From the NCBI GenBank assembly GCA_965206975.1, contig OZ242253.1, positions 2,666,001-2,730,000 of the forward strand: 64,000 nt of DNA, in the 5' to 3' direction. This DNA is from JAAXGI01 sp965206975 (lineage in GTDB: Bacteria > Gemmatimonadota > Gemmatimonadetes > Longimicrobiales > Gaopeijiaceae). The notes beneath the pieces are model-generated. The model saw only the letters and a program-made list of their open reading frames with translations, ran no database searches and had not been told where the DNA came from. Shown one piece after another: positions 1-8,519 of the stretch (position 1 is its first letter; the number at the start of each line of letters is the position of its first letter). A program made the position numbers and the translations under genes.

Positions 1-341
1 TGCTGCGTCCCGCCGTCGAGGTAGTACGGGTGCCACGGAGTCACGTCGAACGGCGGCTCCCCTTCGATGGTCAGCTCCATCGTACCGGAGACCGGGGCAA
101 AGAGATGGAAATCGACATCGTCATGGGTGTGCATAGCGCGTACCCCGCCGGGCTCCACGACGACGCGAAGGACCCGGACCTCCGGCTGATTCCGAAGGAC
201 CGCATTGCTGATCCCGACGTTCCCTTCCCCTCCCAGCTCGCGGAGCGGCGACGAACGATCGCCCGTGACGGCCGGGGTCTGCGCCACGAGGGCCGCGGCG
301 AGTATCCCGAGCCCGATGGCGGATACTAGGTACCTGATCAT
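1..341 (-). CDS. Secreted cupin-fold protein, partial at window edge
   Basis: The minus strand reads 113 codons from an ATG at 341 off the left edge of the window, so the C-terminus is missing. The first 20-25 residues (MIRYLVSAIGLGILAAALVA) form a signal peptide, so the product is probably periplasmic. The following domain has the cupin pattern: a histidine pair in RAMHTHDDVDFHLF followed by a Gly/Glu strand (GTMELTIEG). A purine-rich Shine-Dalgarno (AGAGAGGAA) lies just upstream of this ATG. Function and substrate cannot be told; small secreted cupins of this sort are often annotated only as cupin domain proteins. It is transcribed away from the plus-strand gene at 577. Confidence 0.7.
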   Translation of the reverse strand, partial: MIRYLVSAIGLGILAAALVAQTPAVTGDRSSPLRELGGEGNVGISNAVLRNQPEVRVLRVVVEPGGVRAMHTHDDVDFHLFAPVSGTMELTIEGEPPFDVTPWHPYYLDGGTQ

Positions 342-576
342 GATTCCTCTCTCCCTTTCGGCAGAGGTCCCGGGCGGTGAGCGAGCACCGCGCGGTGACG
401 GATTAAGGCCTTTAGGTGCGCGCGGCTACCATTGCGCCTCGCGATGGCCGAGCTCTGGGCTCCCCTAGCGATTCCGGGGGTAGGCGGGATCGACAGCAGG
501 AAAGCCTTCCGGTACGATGGAACCATACATCCGCCGGGCAAAAGAGGCGAGGGCGCAACCGAGGCAGAAGGGGACC

Positions 577-1345
577 ATGATCCGTAGACTCCACATCCCG
601 CTCGCGCACGTAGTACTCCTCCTCTCGGTGCCCGCCGCACTCACCGCTCAGGGCGTGAATTGGCCGAAGGAGGGCGACCGCGTGCGCTTCGTCTCGGACG
701 AGCTCTCCGGGGAGTCGCGGGTGGCGGCGCTCCTCGAGGAGAGCCTGCTCCTCGAGAGGGACTCGATTTCGCCACGCTTCGCCGTCCCCACGGCGACGCT
801 TGAGCGGCTCGAAGTCTACCGCGGGAGGAGGTCCCGGTTGAAAGGATTCCTCGTTGGGAGCATGGCCGGGAGCCTCCTCGGCGGGGGCGTCGGCGCACTT
901 GTGGGCGCGGCGGTCTGGGGTGGCCGCGAGATCTGGGAGGAGATTCGGCTTCGCGGCACTCCGGGGAGGTCGCTCCTCGCCGACCGGGGTGATGAGGCCG
1001 GCAGCCGTATGGACACAATCACGCGGGAGGAGATCGCGGCGTTCCCCGAAGGAGACGCGATGGAGGTCGTCCAGCGCCTCCGGCCCGGGTGGCTCCGCCC
1101 CCGCACGCAGGCAACCATACAGCTCCGCGCTCGTGACCGCCACGGCACTGGATGGAAATGCGGGTGCGATCCCCGATCCGGCCGTCTATCCCGAGGTCTT
1201 CGAAGGTCACCTTCACTACGGGCCGGCGGAGAGCCTGCGGGCATTCCAATCGAACGAGATCGAGCGGGTGAGTGCGACCGACGCAACGACGCTCTACGGG
1301 ACAGGCTACCTCGCGGGGATCATCCGTGTCGTGACCCGGCGGTAA
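577..1345 (+). pseudogene. Secreted TonB-plug-like protein, frameshifted
   Basis: The frame opening at ATG 577 (AGAAGGGG upstream) encodes a signal peptide (LLLSVPAALTAQG), a beta-rich segment, a glycine-rich membrane-like stretch (residues about 90-112) and then DTITREEIAAFPEGDAMEVV, the usual entry to a plug domain. Near 1120-1140 this frame loses sense and the +1 frame carries the expected end, ESLRAFQSNEIERVSATDAT and LYGTGYLAGIIRVVTRR, stopping at 1345. One single-base change therefore splits one gene. It belongs to barrel-less plug proteins related to the one at 10434: there is no beta-barrel after the plug. It may be a sequencing error or a true pseudogene; the clean coding character on both sides favours a recent event. 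Specific function is unknown. Confidence 0.6.
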
Positions 1346-1564
1346 GGACCGAGGACTCCGGCGCCCGAGTTACCTCGCTCGGCGGGAGAGTCACCTCCAG
1401 TGCTTCCGGTGATCGTTGCGGCACGGCCGCACCGGTCCGGCTGTTCGCGGCGCGGGGAGGGAGGGGGCAAGACACCTGGCGGCGGCTTCCTCCCGTGGCG
1501 CCGGACGCGTTGAGACCCCTACCGCAAGTCGCTAGCTTAGTTGGTTAGTCGACAATTGTCCCGC

Positions 1565-1590
1565 CACGTCGGGATCGACGCCCCGACGTG
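1565..1590 (+). promoter_or_regulatory. Hairpin in leader of DUF512 gene
   Basis: Perfect 9-bp inverted repeat CACGTCGGG / CCCGACGTG with an 8-base loop, 40 bases before the GTG start at 1631. No U-tract follows, so it is not a classic terminator. It could be an mRNA leader structure or an operator. The rest of 1346-1630 holds no recognisable gene. Confidence 0.35.
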
Positions 1591-1630
1591 AGTTCCTCCT
1601 TGCGCGGGACCCCGGCCATCAGGAGTTGCC

Positions 1631-2902
1631 GTGGTTCGCATCAGCGCCGTCCAACCCGGAAGCATCGCCGAGGAGCTTGACCTCAGCATCGGCACGAAGG
1701 TCGTGCGCATCAACGGGGAGCGCATTCGGGACGGCGTCGACCTGACCTTCCTCGAGGCAGACCCGGATCTCGAGATCGAGACGCTTAGCCCCGAAGGCGA
1801 AGCAACGATTCTCGAGATCCGCCGCGAGCCGGGGGAAACGCTCGGCATCGTGCCCGAGCCCGACAAGGTCAGGGAGTGCGCGAACGAATGCGTGTTCTGC
1901 TTTATCGACGGAAATCCTCCGGATGTCCGCGAGAGTCTTTGGCTAAGGGACGATGACTTCAGGCTGTCCTTTACATACGGGAGCTACGTCACGCTCACGA
2001 ACCTAGGGCCGCGCGGGCTTGAGCGCCTCGTGGATCAGCGCCTTTCCCCCCTCTACGTCAGCGTCCACGCAACCGACCCGGCCGTTCGGATCCGCCTCCT
2101 CAAGAACGAACGGGCCGGCCTAATCATGGAGCAGCTCCGCTTCCTCACCGGCGGTGGGCTCGACCTTCACACCCAGGTCGTCCTCTGCCCCGGCTGGAAC
2201 GACGGGCCACACCTCGATCGCACGATCGAGGAGCTCTACGAGTTGGGTCCGGGGATTCTATCCCTCTCCGTCGTTCCGGTCGGGCTCACGAAGTACAATG
2301 TGAATCGACCTGTCCGAGAGCTCACCGCCGCGGAGGCGGACGAGGCGATCCAGGCCGTGGGCCGGATGCGGACCCGGGCAACGGCGGAGCGGGGGTACGG
2401 ATGGTGCTACGCGGCCGATGACCTCTTCCTGCAGGCATCGGAGCCGCTTCCCGGGTCCGGGTACTACGACGATCTCGCCCTGACGGAGAATGGCGTGGGG
2501 GCCGTGCGGAGCTTTCTCGAGGCCTTCGAGCAGGGACTCGATGCGCTCCCGAGGCTCCCGGGGCGTCAAATGCGGCTCTTCACCGGCACCTCGATGGAGC
2601 CCTTCCTTTCCGGGATCGCTCCCCGGTTGGCGGAAAGGACCGGAGCGGAGGTCCACGTCCGGGCCGTCCGCAACCAGTTCTACGGGAAGACGGTGACTAC
2701 GGCCGGACTCCTCGCGGGCCGCGACCTCCTTCAGGCCGTTACGAGCCCCTCCGAGGACGAGATCATCCTCATCCCCGCCGAGGCGCTGAACCAGGACGAG
2801 CACTTCGTCGACTCCCTCCCCCTCGCAGACTTCCGCCGCGCCGCGTACCCGGCGCACGTACTCCCCGGCTTCGAGGTCGCCGAGGCGCTCTCCAAGTTGT
2901 GA
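1631..2902 (+). CDS. DUF512 family PDZ / iron-sulfur (radical-SAM-like) protein
   Basis: 423 residues starting at GTG with AGGAG seven bases upstream. An N-terminal PDZ-like domain (about 1-75) is followed by the three-cysteine motif C83-x3-C87-x2-C90 (CANECVFCF) that binds an Fe-S cluster in this family, and then by the conserved DUF512 C-terminal region. This family is widespread beside der in many bacteria. Its biochemical role is not settled, although it is predicted to be a radical SAM-like enzyme. The stop codon overlaps the der start by four bases, which implies translational coupling. Length is typical (about 420-450). Confidence 0.9.
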   Translation: MVRISAVQPGSIAEELDLSIGTKVVRINGERIRDGVDLTFLEADPDLEIETLSPEGEATILEIRREPGETLGIVPEPDKVRECANECVFCFIDGNPPDVRESLWLRDDDFRLSFTYGSYVTLTNLGPRGLERLVDQRLSPLYVSVHATDPAVRIRLLKNERAGLIMEQLRFLTGGGLDLHTQVVLCPGWNDGPHLDRTIEELYELGPGILSLSVVPVGLTKYNVNRPVRELTAAEADEAIQAVGRMRTRATAERGYGWCYAADDLFLQASEPLPGSGYYDDLALTENGVGAVRSFLEAFEQGLDALPRLPGRQMRLFTGTSMEPFLSGIAPRLAERTGAEVHVRAVRNQFYGKTVTTAGLLAGRDLLQAVTSPSEDEIILIPAEALNQDEHFVDSLPLADFRRAAYPAHVLPGFEVAEALSKL

Positions 2903-4239
2903 CGCATCGCCTCCCCGCGGTGGCGGTTGTAGGCCGCCCCAACGTCGGTAAATCCACCTTCTTCAATCGGGTGCTCGGGGAAAGGGTGGCGATCGTGGAT
3001 GACCGGCCCGGAATCACCCGCGACCGAAACTTCGCCGAGGCGGACTGGGCGGGAAGGGAGTTCTTCCTGGTTGACACGGGCGGCGTCATCGAGGGGAGCG
3101 ACGAGCCGCTCGACGCGAAGATCCGCGAACAGGCGTTCGCGGCCGTCCGGGAAGCCGATCTCGTCCTCCTCCTCGTCGACGGTCGGGAGGGCGTACACCC
3201 CCTCGACGAGCGGCTCGCAGACATCCTTCGCGGCTCTGGGCCGCCGATCATCGTGGTTGCAAACAAGGTGGACAACCTCCCGAACGACCCCTCCTATCAC
3301 GATTTCTGGCGGCTGGGTCTTGGCGAGCCCGCACCAGTCAGCGCCCTCTCGGGGAAGGGGACCGGCGATCTCTTGGACCGCCTGGTGTCTGCGCTCGCGG
3401 AGGGCCCTACTCCCGCGAGGGAGACCAAGCTCCGGCTCTCCATCCTCGGGCGCCCGAACGTCGGCAAGTCGTCCTTCGTGAACCGCCTCTTCGGGGAGGA
3501 GCGGGTGGTCGTGAGCGACGTACCGGGAACCACCCGCGATCCGATCGACTCGACGCTCAGGTACCACGGGCGGGAGCTCGTCTTCGTGGATACGGCGGGG
3601 CTCCGCCGCCATTCGCGAATTGCCGAGTCGATCGAGTACTATGCGGCGCTTCGCACACACAGGGTGATCCGCGAGTCGGATGTGTGCCTAGTCCTCGTTG
3701 ACGCAGCCGAGGGGGCGCACAGCCAGGATCTGAAGATCCTCGAGGCAGCCTGGGAGGCGGGGTGCGGGGCCGTCCTCGGGGTAAACAAGTGGGACCTTGT
3801 CGAGAAGGACCTCGACACCGCGCCGAACTTCGAGAAAGAGCTCCTCGAGCGGGCCCCGTTCCTGAAGGGCGTTCCCATCCTCTTCCTCTCGGCGCTGACC
3901 GGGCAGCGAGTGCGAAAGAGCATTGATCTGCTCCTTAAGGTCGCGAAGGCTCGCGAGGAGCGGATCCCGACGCCCGAAGTCAACGTCGTCCTCGAGCGCA
4001 TCGTGCACCGGCAGCCCCCGCCGCACTCGCGCGGACGCGCGGTCCGGCTTCGCTACGCGACCCAGATCGACGTCCGCCCGCCCACCTTCCTCATCTTCTC
4101 CAATCTGCCGAAGGAGCTCCCGGGCCACTACCTTCGCTATCTTCAAAACGGCTTTCGCGCCGCGTGGGGATTTCCGGGATCCCCGATCCGAATCCGCCTG
4201 AAGAGGTCCGGCGCCAGGGAGGACGGACGGAAAGGGTGA
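2899..4239 (+). CDS. der: Ribosome-associated GTPase Der (EngA)
   Basis: 446 residues with two tandem GTPase domains and a C-terminal KH-like domain, the hallmark of Der, needed for 50S ribosome assembly. Domain 1 shows GRPNVGKST near residue 12, DTGG and NKVD. Domain 2 shows GRPNVGKSS near residue 191, DTAGLRR and NKWD. The C-terminus (about 355-440) carries the KH-like fold. It begins with a GTG that overlaps the upstream TGA (GTGA), and its own stop overlaps the plsY start, so it sits in a tightly coupled operon. Confidence 0.97.
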   Translation: MTHRLPAVAVVGRPNVGKSTFFNRVLGERVAIVDDRPGITRDRNFAEADWAGREFFLVDTGGVIEGSDEPLDAKIREQAFAAVREADLVLLLVDGREGVHPLDERLADILRGSGPPIIVVANKVDNLPNDPSYHDFWRLGLGEPAPVSALSGKGTGDLLDRLVSALAEGPTPARETKLRLSILGRPNVGKSSFVNRLFGEERVVVSDVPGTTRDPIDSTLRYHGRELVFVDTAGLRRHSRIAESIEYYAALRTHRVIRESDVCLVLVDAAEGAHSQDLKILEAAWEAGCGAVLGVNKWDLVEKDLDTAPNFEKELLERAPFLKGVPILFLSALTGQRVRKSIDLLLKVAKAREERIPTPEVNVVLERIVHRQPPPHSRGRAVRLRYATQIDVRPPTFLIFSNLPKELPGHYLRYLQNGFRAAWGFPGSPIRIRLKRSGAREDGRKG

Positions 4240-4847
4240 GCGAACGACTCCTGCTGGTGTTGGCTGCATACGTGGTCGGAGCGATTCCCACCTCGCTCTG
4301 GGTCGGCCGCCTCTTCTACCGGGTCGATCTCAGGAGGGAGGGGAGCGGAAACCTCGGGGCGACGAATGCCTTCCGGATCCTCGGCTGGAAGGCCGCCCTC
4401 CCGGTCGTCGTGGTGGATACGCTGAAGGGCTGGGTCCCGGCCGCACTCTTTCCCCTGATCGGAGGGGGGGGCGTGGCCGGATGGGCCATTGCGTACGGGG
4501 CCGCTTCCATTATCGGACACGTCTTCTCCGTCTGGGTCGGGTTTCGGGGGGGGAAGGGGGTGGCTACGAGCGCCGGCGTCTTCCTCGCCCTCGCGCCAGT
4601 CGGAACCGGGGTCGCCCTCGGCGTGTGGATCGTGGCCGTATGGGCGACGGGATTCGTGTCGCTCGGCTCAATCGCGGCCGCGCTCACACTCCCCACTGTC
4701 CTCCTCGTCATCCCGCACGGCCGAGGGCCCCTGCTTCTCCCCTTCACAGCGCTTCTCGCCGCCTTCGTCCTTTGGACACATCGGACGAATATCGGGAAGC
4801 TCCTCCGGGGCGAGGAGCACCGCTTCGGCCGGAGGGGAACGGGATGA
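4236..4847 (+). CDS. plsY: Acyl-phosphate:glycerol-3-phosphate acyltransferase PlsY
   Basis: 203-residue integral membrane protein of the PlsY family, which transfers an acyl group from acyl-phosphate to glycerol-3-phosphate in the first step of phospholipid synthesis. Diagnostic motifs are GSGNLGATN near residue 36 and DTLKG near residue 60, plus the loop GFRGGKGVAT, with five to seven hydrophobic segments. I chose GTG 4236 because it overlaps the der stop (GTGA) and gives the family length; an in-frame upstream start at 4164 would lie inside der. It overlaps gpsA, the enzyme that makes its substrate. Confidence 0.95.
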   Translation: MSERLLLVLAAYVVGAIPTSLWVGRLFYRVDLRREGSGNLGATNAFRILGWKAALPVVVVDTLKGWVPAALFPLIGGGGVAGWAIAYGAASIIGHVFSVWVGFRGGKGVATSAGVFLALAPVGTGVALGVWIVAVWATGFVSLGSIAAALTLPTVLLVIPHGRGPLLLPFTALLAAFVLWTHRTNIGKLLRGEEHRFGRRGTG

Positions 4848-5956
4848 CGAGCGGCGCCCCTGTGGACGCCGCCGTGATCGGAGCCGGGAGCTGGGGTACC
4901 GCCCTCGCTCACCTTCTCAACCGGAACGGCCACCGCGTTCGCCTATGGAGCTACGAGCGTGAGGTCGAGGCCGAGCTTCGCGAATCCAGGGAGAACCGGA
5001 GCTACCTTCCTGGGATCCGGATCCCGGAGGCGGTGGAGGTATCCGGGGAATTCGAGGAGGTGCTCTCCAGGGCCGAGTTCGTCGTCTCGGTGAGCCCGGC
5101 CCAGTTCGTCGGGGAGGTCATGGGAGAGGCCGCCCGGTACATGGATCCAGGTGCTCTAGTGGTGAGTGCGTCGAAGGGGATCGAGACCCGCTCCCTCCGC
5201 CGGATGGAAGAGGTGCTCCGAGCCGTCCTCCCCCCCGGGGCCAGGGAGCGGCTCGCCATCCTTTCGGGCCCCTCCTTCGCCGCCGAGGTAGCCGAGGGGC
5301 AGCCAACGGCCGTGGTGGCGGCAAGCGAGTCCCGCGAGGCGAGGCTCGAGGTGCAGCGGGTCTTCGGCTCCCCCTCGTTCCGTGTGTACACGAACCCCGA
5401 TGTGCTCGGGGTCGAGCTCGGGGGCGCGCTCAAGAACGTGATCGCCCTGGCTGCGGGGGTCTGCGCGGGGCTCGGGTTCGGGCACAACACCCAGGCCGCG
5501 CTGATCACGCGCGGCCTCGCAGAGATCACGCGTCTCGGGGTGGCGATGGGCGCGGAGACCTCCACGTTCTACGGTCTGGCGGGGATCGGAGACCTCGTCC
5601 TGACGTGCACGGGAGAGCTCTCGAGGAACCGCGCCGTCGGGATCCGCCTCGGCCAGGGCGAAGCGCTCGAAGGAATCCTCGAAGACATGCACGCCGTGGC
5701 CGAGGGGATTGCGACAACGCCCGCGACGTACGCACTCAGTCAGCGGTTCGCCGTGGAGATGCCTATCGTAGGACAGATGCATGCGATCCTCGAGGAAGGG
5801 AAGGATCCGCTTGCAGCGGTAGAGGAGTTGATGCTCCGGGAGCCGAGGCCGGAGCCGGAGAGTGCCGGGGCCGGAAGCACGGCACCTTTTCGAGCGCGCG
5901 CAGCCGTAGGCGCGAGTGTGGACCGAGAGGACCGAGAGTCCAAGGGAGGAGACTGA
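4844..5956 (+). CDS. gpsA: Glycerol-3-phosphate dehydrogenase [NAD(P)+]
   Basis: 370 residues; makes sn-glycerol-3-phosphate from dihydroxyacetone phosphate in the cytoplasm. The N-terminal Rossmann motif is GAGSWGTALA. The later conserved block GVELGGALKNVIALAAG contains the catalytic lysine. ATG 4844 overlaps the plsY stop. The protein is about 30 residues longer than usual because of a C-terminal Pro/Glu/Arg-rich tail (from about 330) with no recognisable domain. Placement after plsY links substrate supply to acylation. Confidence 0.96.
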   Translation: MTSGAPVDAAVIGAGSWGTALAHLLNRNGHRVRLWSYEREVEAELRESRENRSYLPGIRIPEAVEVSGEFEEVLSRAEFVVSVSPAQFVGEVMGEAARYMDPGALVVSASKGIETRSLRRMEEVLRAVLPPGARERLAILSGPSFAAEVAEGQPTAVVAASESREARLEVQRVFGSPSFRVYTNPDVLGVELGGALKNVIALAAGVCAGLGFGHNTQAALITRGLAEITRLGVAMGAETSTFYGLAGIGDLVLTCTGELSRNRAVGIRLGQGEALEGILEDMHAVAEGIATTPATYALSQRFAVEMPIVGQMHAILEEGKDPLAAVEELMLREPRPEPESAGAGSTAPFRARAAVGASVDREDRESKGGD

Positions 5957-6330
5957 TGTCCAGCGAACCCGCCCCGGCGAGGCCGTACTATTCGATCGGA
6001 GAGGTCTGTGAGCTAACCGGGCTCGAGGACCACGTCCTCCGCTACTGGGAGACGCAGTTCCCCTCGCTCCGGCCGATCAGGAATCGGGCCGGGAATCGGG
6101 TCTATCGGCCGAAGGACGTGGAGCACATACGGCAACTGCAACACCTCCTTCACGAGCGCCAGTACACCATCGCCGGCGCGAAGCGGCGGATCCAGGAAGC
6201 GAAGAAGGCCGGCGGAGTCCTCGAGGAGGAGCGGGCGCTCGCGGCCGAAGAGCTCCTCGCCGACGTAAGGGAGGGGCTCGAGAGGTTGAGGGAGCTCCTC
6301 ACCGTGCCGCCGGGAGAGGGCTCGGGCTGA
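5956..6330 (+). CDS. MerR-family transcriptional regulator
   Basis: 124 residues. An N-terminal MerR winged helix (YYSIGEVCELTGLEDHVLRY, about residues 11-75) is followed by a short helical tail rich in Glu/Arg, with no effector-binding cysteines or ligand domain. Small MerR proteins of this type are common beside gpsA/surE in this gene order and may be core regulators; the target is unknown. The start ATG overlaps the gpsA stop, with a GGGAGGAG-type ribosome site inside the end of gpsA. Confidence 0.9.
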   Translation: MSSEPAPARPYYSIGEVCELTGLEDHVLRYWETQFPSLRPIRNRAGNRVYRPKDVEHIRQLQHLLHERQYTIAGAKRRIQEAKKAGGVLEEERALAAEELLADVREGLERLRELLTVPPGEGSG

Positions 6331-6332
6331 CG

Positions 6333-7082
6333 ATGCGGATCCTCTGCACGAACGACGACGGCTTCCTGGCGACGGGCCTCGGCGTCCTCGCCTCGGCAGC
6401 CTCGACGCTCGGCACCGTCACCGTGGTCGCCCCGGACCGCGAACAGAGTGCGACGAGTAACTCCCTCACGATGCACCACCCCCTCCGGAGCCGGCGGACG
6501 GCGGACGGCATCCTGGTCGTGGACGGTACGCCGACCGATTGCGTGATCCTGGCCGTGAACGCACTCATGGAGGGGCGGCCCGATATCTGCTTCTCGGGGG
6601 TCAACCACGGATCCAATATGGGGGAAGACGTCCTCTACTCCGGGACGGTCGCGGCAGCGATGGAGGCGACCGTCCTCGGCGTCCCGGCGATCGCGATCTC
6701 GTATACGGGGGAGGACTTCGAGTCGATCGCGAGGTGGGAGGGAACGCTCACGCAGCTCCTCGGCAGGCTCGCAAAGATGGAGGCCTTCCCCGACTCCACG
6801 CTCCTCAACGTGAACCTCCCGCCCGTGGAGCCGGGGCGCGTACACGGGATCCGGATCACCTCGCTGGGCCAGCGCCGCTACTCGGACTCGCTCACACGGG
6901 CGGTCGACCCGTCCGGAAAGGACTACTACTGGATCGGGGGCGGTGCGACCACTTGGCGGGGGAGCCGGGATTCCGACTTCCGGGCGATCGAGGAGGGATT
7001 CATCTCGGTCACGCCCCTCCATCTCGACCTCACCAACTACCGCATAATCGAGGAGATCCAAGGTTGGGACCTGGAGATCTGA
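6333..7082 (+). CDS. surE: 5'/3'-nucleotidase SurE
   Basis: 249 residues, the normal SurE length. It opens with RILCTNDDGFLATGL, the metal-binding Asp-Asp motif of survival protein SurE, followed by VVAPDREQSATSNSLT and VDGTPTDCV, which build the nucleotide site. SurE dephosphorylates nucleoside monophosphates and is often paired with pcm, as here. It lies 2 bases after the merR stop. Confidence 0.97.
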   Translation: MRILCTNDDGFLATGLGVLASAASTLGTVTVVAPDREQSATSNSLTMHHPLRSRRTADGILVVDGTPTDCVILAVNALMEGRPDICFSGVNHGSNMGEDVLYSGTVAAAMEATVLGVPAIAISYTGEDFESIARWEGTLTQLLGRLAKMEAFPDSTLLNVNLPPVEPGRVHGIRITSLGQRRYSDSLTRAVDPSGKDYYWIGGGATTWRGSRDSDFRAIEEGFISVTPLHLDLTNYRIIEEIQGWDLEI

Positions 7083-7744
7083 CCGACCGCCAGTTCGTGC
7101 GTTACCGGCGGAAGCTGATCGAGGATATCCGGGGCACGGGGATCGAGGATCTTGAGATCCTTCACCTCTTCGACCGGGTACCGCGGCACCTCTTCCTCCC
7201 CGAAGCGCAGTGGCCACGGGCATATGAGGATGCCCCGCTTCCCATCGGGCATGGCCAGACCGCCTCCCAGCCCTCGCTCCAGGCGCTGTACCTGGAGATT
7301 CTGAGGCCCACGGAGACGGACCACGTCCTCGAGATCGGAACCGGGAGCGGCTTCTTGACGGCGCTCCTGGCTCTCGCCGCCGGGCGCGTGTACTCCGTCG
7401 AGCGCATTCGGCAGCTCTCCCAACGGGCGAGGCGCGTCCTCGACGGGCTCGGGATTCAAAATGCGGCTCTCCTCGTCGGCGACGGAACGATCGGATGGCG
7501 GAAGTTCGCCCCCTACGACCTGATCACCGTCTCGGCCGCCTCCCCCTCCGCACCGTCGGCGCTCGTGGAGCAGCTCGCCGAGGAGGGCCGGATGCTCATC
7601 CCGATCGGCAGCCCCGAGGCGCAGGAACTCATCCTCTTCCGACGTGTGGGCGACCGCGTCTCCGAAGAACGGGTCCTCGACCAGGTTAGCTTTGTCCCGC
7701 TCCTCGGGCTCCAGGGGTGGTCCGGGGGTGAGGATCGGGAGTGA
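7064..7744 (+). CDS. pcm: Protein-L-isoaspartate O-methyltransferase
   Basis: About 226 residues. PCMT family: methylates isoaspartyl residues in damaged proteins using S-adenosylmethionine. Visible features are the RHLFLP segment near the N-terminus, the substrate loop PLPIGHGQTASQP, and the SAM site VLEIGTGSGFLTALLA near residue 90. The start is uncertain. TTG 7064, which overlaps the end of surE and has GGAG upstream, gives a good length; GTG 7097 is the alternative. It follows the classic surE-pcm pair. Confidence 0.9.
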   Translation: MGPGDLTDRQFVRYRRKLIEDIRGTGIEDLEILHLFDRVPRHLFLPEAQWPRAYEDAPLPIGHGQTASQPSLQALYLEILRPTETDHVLEIGTGSGFLTALLALAAGRVYSVERIRQLSQRARRVLDGLGIQNAALLVGDGTIGWRKFAPYDLITVSAASPSAPSALVEQLAEEGRMLIPIGSPEAQELILFRRVGDRVSEERVLDQVSFVPLLGLQGWSGGEDRE

Positions 7745-8382
7745 CCGGTGCCCGGACCCGGGGGGGCTGGTCCGGGGACAACCCCCGCCCCGGCGCAATC
7801 CGGCGGCTCTACGACTGGGTCCTCGGGTGGGCCGAAACGCGGTGGGGGGTCCCCGCGCTCGCCCTCCTCGCCTTCGCGGAGGCCTCCGTCTTCCCGGTCC
7901 CACCCGATCCGCTGCTCATGGCCCTCTGCCTCGGGGCACCGAAGCGGTCCTTCCGGATTGCGGCGTGGGGAACCCTCGCTTCCGTGGCTGGCGGGATCGC
8001 CGGATACCTCATCGGCGCGTGGGCGTGGTCCTTCCTCGGGGACTTCTTCTTCGCATCGGTGCCTGGGGTGACGCCCGAGGCGTTCGCCGGTGTGCGGGAC
8101 CTCTACGACCGGTGGGACTTCAGCGCCGTCTTCCTCGCCGGGCTGACCCCGATCCCATACAAGATCTTCGCCCTCTCCGCGGGCGTCTTCGCGATCGACT
8201 TCCCCATCTTCATCATCGCGAGTGTACTCAGCCGCGGGCTTCGCTTCTTCCTCGTTGCCGGGCTCATCTGGCGGTTCGGCGCACCCGTGACGCGATTCAT
8301 CGATCAGTACTTCGGGGCCCTGACCCTCCTGTTCGGGATCCTCCTGGTTCTGGGCTTCATTCTCCTGCGCTGGCTCGCGTAA
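7741..8382 (+). CDS. VTT-domain (DedA/YqaA-like) membrane protein
   Basis: 213 residues with four to five hydrophobic helices and the VTT/SNARE-associated fold: AFAEASVFPVPPDPLLMALC near residue 40, and RDLYDRWDFSAVFLAGLTPI with PYKIFALSAGVF further on. Relatives include E. coli YqaA and DedA proteins, which have been linked to lipid scrambling or recycling and envelope homeostasis. GTG 7741 overlaps the pcm stop, so it ends this operon. The substrate is not deducible. Confidence 0.85.
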   Translation: MTGARTRGGWSGDNPRPGAIRRLYDWVLGWAETRWGVPALALLAFAEASVFPVPPDPLLMALCLGAPKRSFRIAAWGTLASVAGGIAGYLIGAWAWSFLGDFFFASVPGVTPEAFAGVRDLYDRWDFSAVFLAGLTPIPYKIFALSAGVFAIDFPIFIIASVLSRGLRFFLVAGLIWRFGAPVTRFIDQYFGALTLLFGILLVLGFILLRWLA

Positions 8383-8471
8383 GTTGAGCCGGGGTCGACG
8401 AAGGGGGTTTGAGGGTGCGCCCGCTGGCCTCCCCGCCGGCGCGACTCCCGGGTGCTTTCTCGATGGAGACC

Positions 8472-8501
8472 TGTACGCTTCCGCCCGCTTGGGAGCGTAC
8501 A
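8472..8501. promoter_or_regulatory. Inverted repeat upstream of ABC exporter
   Basis: TGTACGCT and AGCGTACA are perfect 8-base arms separated by 14 bases, 18 bases before the ATG at 8520. This could be an operator or an mRNA hairpin covering the start region. No other sign of regulation is visible in the 137-base gap 8383-8519. Confidence 0.3.
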
Positions 8502-8519
8502 CCGATGGGAACGTGACCA

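Noticed and set aside
412..1143. Long minus-strand frame
   Set aside because: Antisense to the frameshifted plug-like gene; high-GC shadow without signal, domain or ribosome site.
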